A stretch of DNA of 64,000 nucleotides from Streptomyces durmitorensis. GTDB taxonomy: Bacteria > Actinomycetota > Actinomycetes > Streptomycetales > Streptomycetaceae. The notes under the pieces are model-generated. The model saw only the letters and a program-made list of their open reading frames with translations, had not been told where the DNA came from and made no database searches. The DNA is taken from the NCBI RefSeq assembly GCF_023498005.1, contig NZ_CP097290.1, forward strand, positions 83,212 to 147,211, given 5' to 3'. The position numbers and the translations under genes are program-made. Position 1 is the stretch's first letter; each line of letters begins with the position of its first letter. This document shows, piece by piece, positions 43,483 to 51,791 of the stretch.

Positions 43483-44637
43483 ATGACCGTCCCATACGAT
43501 CCCGATGATCGGGAAAAGGTAGTCGCCAAGCTGCCGGCTGCGCTACGTCAAGAACTCAAGGTCCGCGCAGCGGAGTTGGGCGTGGACATCAAGGATGCCG
43601 TCACCGAGGGCATCCACGCCTGGCGTGCCGCTCCCCCTCGCCCTCCGGTCGACACTTCGGGTGGCAGCTCCTTCTCCACCTACGTGCCGACCGGCCTGTA
43701 CGCCGAGCTCAAAGGCGACTGCAAGTCCCGTGGGATCGCGTTCAACCAAGGCCTCGCGCAGGCAATTCGCCTCTGGCTCGACAGTTCCCCCTCCCCCCGC
43801 CGCACGCCTCCCTCGACCAAGGAAGCCCGGCGCCTGATCTTCGGCAACCAGAAGGGCGGCGTCGGCAAGACCGCCACCTCCGCCGGTGTCGCCGAAGCCC
43901 TCGCAGAAGCAGGCAAGCGCGTCCTGCTGATCGACTTCGACCCCCAGTGTCACCTCACCAAGCAGCTCGGCTACCCGATGCTCGGCATCGACGACCCCAG
44001 CCTGGCCAAGCACATGCTGGGCGAAGGCAAGGGAAAGCTGCGTGAACTGCTCGTCCCGATAGAGGAAGGCTGCTTCGGCGGACGGCTGTTCCTCCTGCCC
44101 GGATGCAAGGACGCCTTCCTGCTGGACGCCAAGCTGGCCACCACCCGGCACGTACGGATCAAGGAGACAGCGCTGGAGAAGGCGCTGGAGCCGTTGGAGG
44201 CCGAGTTCGACTACATCGTCGTCGACTGCCCTCCCAGCCTGGGCTATTCCATGGACACCGCCCTGTACTACGGGCGCGCCCGCGACGACGAGGCGCCGGG
44301 TACTTCTGGGGTCCTGATCCCCGTGCTGGCCGAGGACTCCTCCGCCGACGCCTACGACATGCTCTTCGACCAGATCGAGGACCTGTCCGACGACCTCGAG
44401 ATCCAGATCGCCAAGCTGGGCTTCATCGTGAACATGTACGACGCCCGCAAGGGCTACATCGCCACCTCCTCCCTCGACAGCTGGAAGAGCATCGGCGAAC
44501 CTCCGGTGCTCGCTGTTGTCCCCGAGCGCAAGGAGCAGCGCGAAGCAGCCCGCCTCAAGCAGCCACTGCTGTTCTGGGCACCGGACTGTGAGCAGGCCGA
44601 GGCCATGCGCACCGTTGCCACGGCGGTGAACGGATGA
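43483..44637 (+). CDS. parA: Partition ATPase ParA
   Basis: A 384-residue Walker-type partition ATPase that segregates plasmid copies with ParB. The deviant Walker A KGGVGKT is at residues 124-130, followed by RVLLIDFDPQCHLTKQLG (A') and Walker B-like FDYIVVDCPPSLGYS. The first 100 residues are an extra N-terminal region with two ribbon-helix-helix-like segments (KLPAALRQELKVRAAELGV and YVPTGLYAELKGDCKSRGI), probably for DNA binding and autoregulation. It is the first gene of parA-parB-orf; its stop overlaps parB by 4 bp (ATGA). Confidence 0.95.
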   Translation: MTVPYDPDDREKVVAKLPAALRQELKVRAAELGVDIKDAVTEGIHAWRAAPPRPPVDTSGGSSFSTYVPTGLYAELKGDCKSRGIAFNQGLAQAIRLWLDSSPSPRRTPPSTKEARRLIFGNQKGGVGKTATSAGVAEALAEAGKRVLLIDFDPQCHLTKQLGYPMLGIDDPSLAKHMLGEGKGKLRELLVPIEEGCFGGRLFLLPGCKDAFLLDAKLATTRHVRIKETALEKALEPLEAEFDYIVVDCPPSLGYSMDTALYYGRARDDEAPGTSGVLIPVLAEDSSADAYDMLFDQIEDLSDDLEIQIAKLGFIVNMYDARKGYIATSSLDSWKSIGEPPVLAVVPERKEQREAARLKQPLLFWAPDCEQAEAMRTVATAVNG

Positions 44638-45515
44638 AGGCCGCCGACCGGCTGGGCTCCGGCTCCTCCTTCGGGAAGGTGCCGCGCGGGCGCAGCGACC
44701 GCGGCCGCGCCAAGGCCATCGCTCAGGGCGACGTACCGGCCTACGAGCTCGTCCGGCTCCACCTGGACGAGGTCTCCCCCACTCCCCTGAATCCGCGCCG
44801 GAACTTCGGCAGCGAGGAGCAGCTGACCCGGTTCGGCGAGGAACTGCGCCGCGTACAGCTCGCCGCCTGTGTGGTCGTGACCCGTGACGCCTACCTGGCG
44901 CTGTGGGAGGACCACGCTGATCGCATCGGTTCGGCCACCCACGTTCTGGTCAACGGCGAACGCCGCTACCGCAGTGGTGTTCACGTAGGGCTGGACGCCC
45001 TGGACTTCGTGGTGCGCGACGACCTGGCGGCTACCCGCGAGGACTTCATAGAGAATCTTCTGCAGGAGAACCTCGACCGTGAGGACTTCGACCTCGTCGA
45101 ACGGGCCCGGGGCGTGCAGGTCCTGGTAGGCGTGTGCGGAGAGGAGACCGCGACCGGCGCTCAGTCCCGTGCAGCCGACCGGCTGGGGAAGTCGAAGGCT
45201 TGGGTGACCAACCAGCTCGCCCTCCTGACGCTGCCCGAGGAGATCCAGACGATGCTCAGCGCCGGGTCCCTGCCTGAGCGCGACGGGCGCCTGCTCGCCC
45301 GCCACTACAAGACACATCCCGACCTGGATGCTTCCCTGCTGCTGCAGCACCTGAAGTCGGTCCGGGACGAGGAAGCCCTGACCAAACAGCAGGAACGCTC
45401 CTTGCTGGAAGCGGCCAAGCAGCAGACGTTGACCGCGGTCAACAAAGAGCCGGCACCAGACGAACCCAGCTCCGAACCCAGCTCCGAACCCAACCCCACT
45501 CCCCGGCGGCGTTGA
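44634..45515 (+). CDS. parB: Partition protein ParB
   Basis: A 293-residue centromere-binding protein. It has the ParB/Srx nucleotide-binding fold (LNPRRNFGSEEQLTRFGEEL, then LVNGERRYRSGVHVGLDAL as the GERRxR CTP-site motif), ENLLQENLDREDFDLVERA, and a helix-turn-helix (RAADRLGKSKAWVTNQLALL). The C-terminal tail contains LTAVNKE, encoded by a copy of the candidate parS palindrome at 45428. The tail is otherwise Pro/Glu-rich with a repeated SSEP stretch. Coupled to parA upstream and to a small gene downstream by 4-bp overlaps. Confidence 0.95.
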   Translation: MKAADRLGSGSSFGKVPRGRSDRGRAKAIAQGDVPAYELVRLHLDEVSPTPLNPRRNFGSEEQLTRFGEELRRVQLAACVVVTRDAYLALWEDHADRIGSATHVLVNGERRYRSGVHVGLDALDFVVRDDLAATREDFIENLLQENLDREDFDLVERARGVQVLVGVCGEETATGAQSRAADRLGKSKAWVTNQLALLTLPEEIQTMLSAGSLPERDGRLLARHYKTHPDLDASLLLQHLKSVRDEEALTKQQERSLLEAAKQQTLTAVNKEPAPDEPSSEPSSEPNPTPRRR

Positions 45516-45622
45516 CCGCGGTCAACAAATCCGCCCCCGAAAAGACCGACACCGACACGCGGGCAGGAGCTAAGGGCAAAGCGCAGCCCTCTCAGACCCC
45601 AGCGCCGTTGACCGCGGTCAAC
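45428..45622. repeat. Candidate parS sites 1-3 (16-bp palindrome) inside coding sequence
   Basis: The perfect palindrome GTTGACCGCGGTCAAC occurs at 45428-45443, 45511-45526 and 45607-45622. The first lies in the 3' end of parB, the second spans the parB stop and next start, and the third is in the following gene; all are read as LTAVN. Position at parAB, perfect symmetry and repetition make these likely ParB binding sites. They differ from the chromosomal Streptomyces parS (GTTTCACGTGAAAC). Confidence 0.82.
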
Positions 45623-45838
45623 GAATCCGATTCCGCCGGCAGTCAGACCACGGCGCCCCAGTCGTCCGGCAAGTCCGACGTTTCCGTGCCCCACCAGGCC
45701 AACCCCGAGCCCTCCGAGCTGGTGGACACACTTCCCTGGACTGACCCGGCCTGGGTCGACCGGCAGGTGCGCCGCCGCATGAACCGCGAAGAACGCAAGA
45801 AGCTGGTGTGGCTCCTCGAAGCCGAAGAGGACGAGTAG
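45512..45838 (+). CDS. Small par-operon protein
   Basis: A 108-residue protein of unknown function in the third position of the par operon, its start overlapping the parB stop by 4 bp. The first 70 residues are disordered and include two LTAVN segments encoded by the palindromes. The C-terminal 40 residues form the only ordered-looking part: LVDTLPWTDPAWVDRQVRRRMNREERKKLVWLLEAEEDE. It may be an accessory partition factor, or the coding frame may partly exist to carry parS sites. A strong terminator follows. Confidence 0.75.
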   Translation: MTAVNKSAPEKTDTDTRAGAKGKAQPSQTPAPLTAVNESDSAGSQTTAPQSSGKSDVSVPHQANPEPSELVDTLPWTDPAWVDRQVRRRMNREERKKLVWLLEAEEDE

Positions 45839-45865
45839 GCCAGGCACTGACAGCGGCAAGAACCA

Positions 45866-45907
45866 CAAGAGGCTCCCCACCAGATCGCCCTGGTGGGGAG
45901 CCTCTTG
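45866..45907 (+). terminator. Terminator of the par operon
   Basis: CAAGAGGCTCCCCACCAG (45866-45883) pairs perfectly with CTGGTGGGGAGCCTCTTG (45890-45907), an 18-bp stem with a 6-base loop, 27 bp after the last par-operon stop. Very stable rho-independent-type hairpin. Confidence 0.9.
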
Positions 45908-46596
45908 CCGTAGTGCAGGAATCTCTGCTCCCCTCCAGCAGAAGACGATCCATCCCCCCCAGCCCCGTTCCCCCAGCGAGATCCGTGCCGTCCTACGGAT
46001 GACGTGCGGGGCGACGGCGCGCGCATCGCTCAGCCTCCTGCGCCGGCACTCGCGGCGAAGCCATGGGGGAATCTGCCTTTGATGGAGGCCTGCTCCGAGT
46101 CCGCCGGACCGGGGGACTAGTTGACGTGGAGACGCTCCGCCGTGAACGGCGATCTCACGTCTGGCATCAGTACCAGTGGCCGCTGGCGCCGAACTGTGTG
46201 CTCGATCGCGAAAGTCGATGAGAAGTCGCACAGCCTGTGTTGACCGCGGTCAACAAAATCGTCGCGCCCGGAGCACGCTCAGCGTCCTCGACCGGTGTTG
46301 ACCGCGGTCAACAAACCGAGCATCGCGCAGCCGGTGGGCGGATGTCCGGCTCCCGGAGTGAGGTCCGGACGGCGGAGGCCGCTCCGTGCCCACCAGGCCA
46401 ATTGATCTCGAGGGCAGGGCACGGCAGGGGAGGGGCAAGGGAAGGCTGGGACGTACGCGGCCTTCAGCCTGAATCTGGGTTACGGGGATTCCCGGATGGC
46501 CGGCCGTGTGCGCAGAGTCCTCTGCCGTACACGGGTCCTCTGCCGTACACCTCGTGTGTGAGGCGCAGGGCTTTGATCCGGTCGCAGCACGGCGAA
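45908..46596. other. Gene-free stretch with further parS copies
   Basis: About 690 bp without a supportable gene. Contents seen: two more candidate parS palindromes (46239 and 46297) and a 15-bp direct repeat TCCTCTGCCGTACAC at 46519 and 46536. The reading frame on + from 46237 is not protein-like. Confidence 0.6.
46239..46312. repeat. Candidate parS sites 4-5 in non-coding DNA
   Basis: Exact copies of GTTGACCGCGGTCAAC at 46239-46254 and 46297-46312, each followed by AAA as in copies 1 and 2. They are about 630 bp beyond copy 3 and outside any good gene, which shows that the repeat is conserved for itself and not for the LTAVN peptide. Confidence 0.82.
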
Positions 46597-46626
46597 GCGG
46601 GGCTGGGACTTTCGTCCCAGCCCCGC
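46597..46626 (-). terminator. Terminator downstream of small membrane-protein gene
   Basis: GCGGGGCTGGGAC (46597-46609) and GTCCCAGCCCCGC (46614-46626), a 13-bp perfect stem with loop TTTC, 20 bp past the stop of the gene at 46647 on the - strand. Confidence 0.85.
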
Positions 46627-46646
46627 GGTGGTCGAGATGTTTGGTG

Positions 46647-46874
46647 CTAGCGCGGCGGCAGCTGATGTGGCTCGTCGGGTTCGGCGTTGTTCGCCTCGTC
46701 CTCCGGCTGCTGTGTCGGGTCCTGGCGCCAGGACGTGAGCAGCTCCTTCCAGGCGGCTCCGGTCTTCTGCAGCTTCTCGATCAGCATGTTGACAAGCTCG
46801 ATGGCTCTGAGGAGCCCGATCAGGACCAGCACGAGCAGGAGCTCGGCTGCGTGGATGGCTTCTGCGGCCGTCAC
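46647..46874 (-). CDS. Small one-helix membrane protein
   Basis: A 75-residue protein with one predicted membrane-spanning helix (AELLLVLVLIGLLRAIELV, residues 10-28), an amphipathic stretch (NMLIEKLQKTGAAWKELLTSW) and a disordered acidic tail. Not recognised. GTG start after GGGGGTG; a 13-bp hairpin follows the gene, supporting it as a real single-gene unit. It is divergent from the HTH/coiled-coil gene at 47092. Could be a plasmid-borne holin-like or membrane-tether protein; that is speculation. Confidence 0.65.
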   Translation of the reverse strand: MTAAEAIHAAELLLVLVLIGLLRAIELVNMLIEKLQKTGAAWKELLTSWRQDPTQQPEDEANNAEPDEPHQLPPR

Positions 46875-47091
46875 AGAGCACCCCCGCAGGTCTGGGCCGC
46901 GTGAGGCAGGTTCCCGATGGGCAACGATCTGCGGACGGTGATGGAAGGATGACTCATCCCTGGCTCCCGGAAGTTGGGGACGGCGACGGGGTGTGCCGTT
47001 CTTCCAGCAGAGTCATCCAGGGGCTCAGCGCTGCTGAAGTGCAGCAACACACGGAAGCACTGCCGATTGTGGGCAGCAGGGGAGTGGCACC

Positions 47092-48930
47092 TTGAGCGAC
47101 TCGGCAGAGGTAGAGATTTCCGGCGGGACCGTTCCGGCGACCCGTGAGGGGGGCGATGACTTACCGCGCGTTCTCCGCGAGGAAACCAATCAGGTAGCGG
47201 AACAGTTCGGGCGAGCGCTGAGGGTGCTCGTCATGCGCGTGCAGCAGTTGGGCATTTCCCAGAACCAGTTGGGGCGCCGCCTCCACGCCACATCCAGTTC
47301 TATGTCGAAGTACGTGTCGGGGGAGCGGGTGCCGGACTGGGAGTTCGTGGAAGCCCTGCTTCAGGCAGTACACAAGATCACCAAGCAGGCTCTCGACGCG
47401 GCCTCGTATGAGGAACTGCGTGAACTGCACGAGCGGGCCTTGTTCCTGCGCCATCCGCAGCGTCATGACGTGCAGCGCATCGCGATGGCACTGGACACAT
47501 CGGAGCTGCAGATCGCCGAAATGAAGTTGCGCGAGGCCGAACTGGAGCAGGAGGTGCAGCGGCTCCAGGAGCGACTGGACGCCCTGAGAGCGGATCAGGG
47601 CCGGGAGCGGGAGCAGCATGAGGCGGAGCAGGCCAAGCTGCGCCGGGAACTTGAGGACACGGGAGCACGCATCGAGCAGATGCAGCGGCAGTGCACCATC
47701 CTGGAGGAGCAACTGGGCCAGGCGCAGGAGCGGGCGGCCACCGCCGAGCGGACAGAGTCCGCTGAAGCTCTCGTACCTGCGAGTGAGCAGGACGATCGCG
47801 AGTTCGGACCTGACCAGGTGACGTTGCTGGAGACGTTGGCCGATACGTATGCGCAAGCGCTGACGGAAGAAGCTCGCGCCGAGGTGTACCAGCAGCTCAA
47901 AAGGCTTCCCTGGTATGCGGGCGCAGCAGCGTTGGCGCTGTTGGACCGCCGGTACCCGCATCTGGATTCCCGTGCCTTTGCAGCAGCCGCCATGGGCGGC
48001 AGATCAGAGCCGGTGGAAGTCCGAGACGCGATCACCTGGTTCTACCGTCACGTACCGCTGACGGCTGCCGACCGTTTGACTCGCCGGGTTGCGCTCGGCC
48101 TGTCGCCGTTCATCCTTGCCAAGGTCATGGAGTCGCTCGCACGAACCCGTGGTGCAGAAGCCGCTCTCGCCGCGGTTGCCGAAGCGGCTTTCAACGTGGG
48201 CAATGGCATCGGTCGCAGCCTGCAGTTCACTCCCTCGTCGATGTTCCCCGTAGTGGCGCGGTCGATTTCCGATGCAACGCTCTTCAGAGAAGTGCATGCA
48301 CGGGAACAACGGCTGCGTGAGGCCGATCGGCACTCTCTCTCTTCTGCGAGGCAAAGCCTTGAGACGATGCTGCAAGTACTGACAGCGGGCTCACCAGCCT
48401 CGACCGCAGCAAGGATCCTGTGGCTCAACCCCCGGTTGCAGGACATGGCGATGGAACGAGCCACGAAGGGTTCGGACCCTGAGTCGCTGAAGCAGCTCGC
48501 CGCAGTCGCAGTGCAGCTGCGCCGTCTTCAGGCCGAGCAAGGTGTGGGCGACAGAGACCTGGCCAGCCACCTGCTGGGGAACATGCTCGCCCAGACGAAC
48601 GACCCCGTGGCCGTGGCGAACCTCCTCAGCTTGTGGGAGTCGGAGGCCGAGCAGAAGAGCGAGGGCGTGACAGTTGGCGATCGGCTTCTGGCGCTATCGA
48701 TGATCTTGAAACGGCATACCTCCGACGCGGTCCGCCAGCTGGTGACGCACAATGTCGCGCTTCCCCCAGGAAGCACCCATTTTTTCTGGCGGCCCGACCG
48801 GTTCGAGCCGTGGCAGCATGCCGTCGACCAACTCCCCGTCCTGCAACGGAGGAAACTCACCCCCATGCTCCGCAGCATCACCCGCTCGGCTCCAGCACTA
48901 CGGCAGGACCGCGCAACCCCCGAAGCGTGA
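47092..48930 (+). CDS. XRE-type HTH protein with coiled coil and helical-repeat C terminus
   Basis: A 612-residue protein of unknown function. Residues about 40-80 form an XRE-like DNA-binding domain (LGISQNQLGRRLHATSSSMSKYVSGERVPDWEF). Residues about 138-215 form a long coiled coil rich in Glu/Gln/Arg (EAELEQEVQRLQERLDALRA). The remaining 400 residues are all-helical, Ala/Leu-rich, as in helical-repeat or scaffold domains. TTG start after GGGGAG; another start cannot be excluded. Stands alone between the partition locus and the - strand operon. A regulator or a plasmid-maintenance scaffold are both possible. Confidence 0.8.
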   Translation: MSDSAEVEISGGTVPATREGGDDLPRVLREETNQVAEQFGRALRVLVMRVQQLGISQNQLGRRLHATSSSMSKYVSGERVPDWEFVEALLQAVHKITKQALDAASYEELRELHERALFLRHPQRHDVQRIAMALDTSELQIAEMKLREAELEQEVQRLQERLDALRADQGREREQHEAEQAKLRRELEDTGARIEQMQRQCTILEEQLGQAQERAATAERTESAEALVPASEQDDREFGPDQVTLLETLADTYAQALTEEARAEVYQQLKRLPWYAGAAALALLDRRYPHLDSRAFAAAAMGGRSEPVEVRDAITWFYRHVPLTAADRLTRRVALGLSPFILAKVMESLARTRGAEAALAAVAEAAFNVGNGIGRSLQFTPSSMFPVVARSISDATLFREVHAREQRLREADRHSLSSARQSLETMLQVLTAGSPASTAARILWLNPRLQDMAMERATKGSDPESLKQLAAVAVQLRRLQAEQGVGDRDLASHLLGNMLAQTNDPVAVANLLSLWESEAEQKSEGVTVGDRLLALSMILKRHTSDAVRQLVTHNVALPPGSTHFFWRPDRFEPWQHAVDQLPVLQRRKLTPMLRSITRSAPALRQDRATPEA

Positions 48931-49009
48931 CGGGTGAGGCCACCTGGCTGCCGTCACCTCCCCAGCAGCTCGCCGGGGGAAGGGATCGTGCTGGCTCACC
49001 CCTGGGCCG

Positions 49010-50089
49010 CTATGGATTCGATCCGTAATGCCGGAAGCAGATGGACCCCCAGAGGTAGCCGGGTCCGATCGAGGCCAAGATCATCCGGTCGCCGTGCGAG
49101 ACACGGCTCTCCATGACCTCATGCAGCACGGTGAACGGGCTCGCCGCTGCCGTGTTGCCGAGGACGGGAACCGTGAGCGGTACGCGCTCGGGCTCGACGC
49201 CGAGCACGCGCACCGCCTCTCGGAGAATATTGAGGTTGGCCTGGTGGATGAGAAAGTGCTCGATGTCAGTCACTTCGAGCCCGGCCCGACGCGCAGTCTC
49301 CCTGATCGTGGCAGGAAGCTTGTCGGTGGCCATCCGCCACACTGCCTTCCCATCCATCTTGAGGTAGTGCTCACCAGCCGCCACCGTGGCATCAGTGGTC
49401 GGCATACGGGCCCCACCAGCACGGATCTGCACGTCGAACGCGGGCTCGGTATCGGTGTGCCAGGCCACGATTCCGTACCCGGGCTCGGTCCGCCCGAGTA
49501 CCACCGCGCCCGCAGCATCGCCCAGGAACGGTCGCAGAGTCCGGTCGGCCGGGTCGACCGCGCGGGATCCGGTGTCCGCGCCGATGACCAGAACGTTCCG
49601 GAAGCGCTCGTTCTGGAGCAGGTGTGCTGCGGTGTAGATCCCGTAGATCGCGCCGGCGCAGCCGACCTGCGTAAGGTCCAGCGGGATGGCCGACCGGGCG
49701 CCGATGGCGTGCATCACGGTCAGGGCCGTTCCGGGGAGCGGCTGGTCGGGCGTGAAGGTGGCGACGATCACGGCATCGATCGCGGAGGCCGACACTCCGC
49801 TGCGTTCCAGGGCTTGGTGCGCCGCCGCGATCGCCATGTCGGAGGTCACCTGCCCTTCGGCCAGGTACCGGCGTTCCCGGATCCCGGTGCGCGTGGTGAT
49901 CCACTCGTCGGTGGTGTCGAGCGTACGAACGAGCTCGGCGTTGCTCACCACTCGCTCGGGCAGGTACAACCCCGTGCCCATGATGCCCACCGGGTGGGTC
50001 AGTCCTGTGCCCTCCTCGGTTCGGGGCGCCTCAAGCACCGCCGTACCACTGCGTGAGGCGTGTGCGGTGTCGGACGGGATGACGTACAT
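49010..50089 (-). CDS. 3-oxoacyl-ACP synthase III (FabH-like), canonical triad
   Basis: A 359-residue KAS III. It condenses an acyl-CoA starter with malonyl-ACP. The catalytic triad is complete: Cys in DLTQVGCAGAIYG, His in FLIHQANLNIL and Asn in LGNTAAASPF. GDAAGAVVLGR and the N-terminal GTGLYLPERVVSNAELV also fit FabH. The ATG is chosen after GGAGGG; a 40-residue leader precedes the conserved core. It is the last gene of a ten-gene operon with only 2 bp to the upstream KAS-like gene. With no ACP gene nearby it must use a carrier from elsewhere. Probably forms the carbon skeleton of the unknown product. Confidence 0.93.
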   Translation of the reverse strand: MYVIPSDTAHASRSGTAVLEAPRTEEGTGLTHPVGIMGTGLYLPERVVSNAELVRTLDTTDEWITTRTGIRERRYLAEGQVTSDMAIAAAHQALERSGVSASAIDAVIVATFTPDQPLPGTALTVMHAIGARSAIPLDLTQVGCAGAIYGIYTAAHLLQNERFRNVLVIGADTGSRAVDPADRTLRPFLGDAAGAVVLGRTEPGYGIVAWHTDTEPAFDVQIRAGGARMPTTDATVAAGEHYLKMDGKAVWRMATDKLPATIRETARRAGLEVTDIEHFLIHQANLNILREAVRVLGVEPERVPLTVPVLGNTAAASPFTVLHEVMESRVSHGDRMILASIGPGYLWGSICFRHYGSNP

Positions 50090-50091
50090 GG

Positions 50092-51162
50092 TCACTTCCC
50101 TCCTTCGTCTGTGTCGTGCTCCCCGAGAACACCGGTGATCCTGAACAGCGCACACGTCACGAACGAGGCCCCGTTGCTCGCCATCAGAACGTGGTCGCCC
50201 GGGCCGACCTGCCCGGTGCGCAGCAGATGGTCGAGCGAGAGCACGTGGTCGGCAGTGCCCAGGTGGCCGAGGTCACGGCCGAGCTCCAGCATCCCCTTGT
50301 CCGGGTCGACACCGAGTGGGCCCAGCACGCTGCGCACGTACTCGGGCCCTCCGGAGAACACGTGCGTGACCCGCGTGATCTGCCCGGGCTCGACGCCGGC
50401 GTCGGCCAGGGTGCGCTCACCGAGCATGGTCCGCGTCTTGGCCAGCTGTTCCTTCGCCTCGGTCAGCTTCTGCGGCTCGCGTGCGGCGTACTCGGCTATG
50501 CGGGCGCCCAGTTGGATCTGCCGGCCCAGCGAAGCCTCGGGCGGGAACAGCGGCAGATCTCCGCGGTACATCTCCTCCAGGTCGGGCAACGAGGCCGAGT
50601 TGAGGGCCAGGAGCTCCGCAACACCGGGCCGGCGGGAGAGCACCAGCGCGGCCGCACCGTCGCCGAGGATCGTCCCGCGGTTGGTCTTGAACGGGCCCGA
50701 GGCATAGCTCCAGCGGTCGATATTCGGCACGCTGAAGTTGTCCGCGCCGGTGATCAAGGCTGCGGTGCGCCCCTCGCTCCGGAGGTACCCCACGGCGAGC
50801 TCCATGGCCCCGAGCATCCCGTTGCAGGCCTGATAGACCGCGAACGCCGGGGCCTCACCACCGATGGTGTGCCGCTGTACATAGTGCTGAGACGGCCACA
50901 CGACCGGCCCCTGGTGGAATCCGTACGCGTGGAACAACGCATCGATCTCGTCCGTGCGATGGCCGGAGCACTCCAACGCCCGGCGCGCGGCCAGCACCGC
51001 CATCTCCGGCGCCGGCAGGTCACCGGCCACCGCGGCACCGGTCCAGCCGCTGCTTCGCCACGCTTCCCGGTCGTACAGGCCGAGTTCCACGGCGCGCTCG
51101 GCAGGCATCGAGGGGGGCAGATATGCCCCGGTGCCGGCGATGTGTATTCCTTCAACTCTCAT
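50092..51162 (-). CDS. KAS III-like acyltransferase, Cys-His-Asp type
   Basis: A 356-residue thiolase-fold protein with the nucleophile AVYQACNGMLGAMELAVG and GDGAAALVLSRR. Near the C terminus it has VTHVFSGGPEYVRSV and GRDLGHLGTADHVLSL where FabH has HQAN and GNTSAAS; the pattern GHxGxxD suggests a Cys-His-Asp triad. As I recall, KAS III relatives with this change (CerJ/DpsC-like) transfer acyl groups to hydroxyl or amine acceptors or accept unusual starters. Together with the canonical KAS III beside it, one could build and the other transfer an acyl chain. The start overlaps the kinase stop (ATGA). Confidence 0.88.
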   Translation of the reverse strand: MRVEGIHIAGTGAYLPPSMPAERAVELGLYDREAWRSSGWTGAAVAGDLPAPEMAVLAARRALECSGHRTDEIDALFHAYGFHQGPVVWPSQHYVQRHTIGGEAPAFAVYQACNGMLGAMELAVGYLRSEGRTAALITGADNFSVPNIDRWSYASGPFKTNRGTILGDGAAALVLSRRPGVAELLALNSASLPDLEEMYRGDLPLFPPEASLGRQIQLGARIAEYAAREPQKLTEAKEQLAKTRTMLGERTLADAGVEPGQITRVTHVFSGGPEYVRSVLGPLGVDPDKGMLELGRDLGHLGTADHVLSLDHLLRTGQVGPGDHVLMASNGASFVTCALFRITGVLGEHDTDEGGK

Positions 51163-51791
51163 GCTGCCGCCCCCTCGTGCGCGCGCACGTGCTCCAGGAC
51201 TGTGTCAACGACCTGGGGGAGCGGCTTGTGGACGTCGACCACGGTCCAACCGAACCGGTCAGCCCAGCTGTCGAGAACCTTGTGGATCTTTTGCTGGTGG
51301 CGCAGGAAGCTCTGCTTCGAGCAGCTCAGATCCAGACCGCACTCGTAGGGCACCGCGCGCTCACCCATGCGGTCCCAGGCCGTCGCGGGATCCGAGCGCA
51401 GGTACACGACAACGTCGGCGGCGGGCAGCCCTTCTCCTACCGCCTCCACCCACGCCGGATCCGTTCCGTAGGCGATCTCACTTGCGGCGTGCTTCATCCA
51501 GTAGCCGTCGAGCAGCAGCACCTCGGCAGGGTCCGCGGCTGCCTGACGGTCCGTGACGGATGCGACGGCCGCCCACAGGAGGAACATCACACGAGACTGC
51601 GGCGCCATGCGGACCGCACAGGTGCGGACACGGCGCTCGTCGGGCTTGATGAAGTCGGCAAACGGATATGCGGAGTTGTCGATGATGTCCCAGCGGTCGA
51701 CGACGCTGGCGAGCCCGCCCAACGCCTCCCCGACGGCGCGTGTCACCGTCGTCTTCCCGGCGCCGTCCGCGCCGACTATCGCGACGATCAC
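51159..51791 (-). CDS. P-loop kinase, thymidylate-kinase-like
   Basis: A 210-residue nucleoside/nucleotide-kinase-fold protein. The P-loop is VAIVGADGAGKTTVTRAVGE at the very N terminus, with VVDRWDI (DR-like substrate loop), LLLDGYWMKH, and VVYLRSDPATAWDRMGER (LID region). Resemblance is to dTMP kinases, but the typical DRY/RYxxS substrate motif is altered, so the phosphate acceptor may be a pathway intermediate. GTG start overlaps the nucleotidyltransferase-like stop by 4 bp. Role in the operon is inferred: phosphorylation before or after nucleotidyl transfer. Confidence 0.82.
   Translation of the reverse strand: MIVAIVGADGAGKTTVTRAVGEALGGLASVVDRWDIIDNSAYPFADFIKPDERRVRTCAVRMAPQSRVMFLLWAAVASVTDRQAAADPAEVLLLDGYWMKHAASEIAYGTDPAWVEAVGEGLPAADVVVYLRSDPATAWDRMGERAVPYECGLDLSCSKQSFLRHQQKIHKVLDSWADRFGWTVVDVHKPLPQVVDTVLEHVRAHEGAAA

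Noticed and set aside
45421..46312. CRISPR array (repeated short palindromes)
   Set aside because: Repeats are 16 bp, unevenly spaced (58-632 bp) and partly in genes; there are no cas genes. parS-like sites fit better.
46237..46650. Open frame on + beginning MLTAVNK
   Set aside because: The start coincides with a parS-like palindrome and the rest is Arg/Gly/Ser-rich without protein-like pattern; it also runs into the converging terminator and gene.
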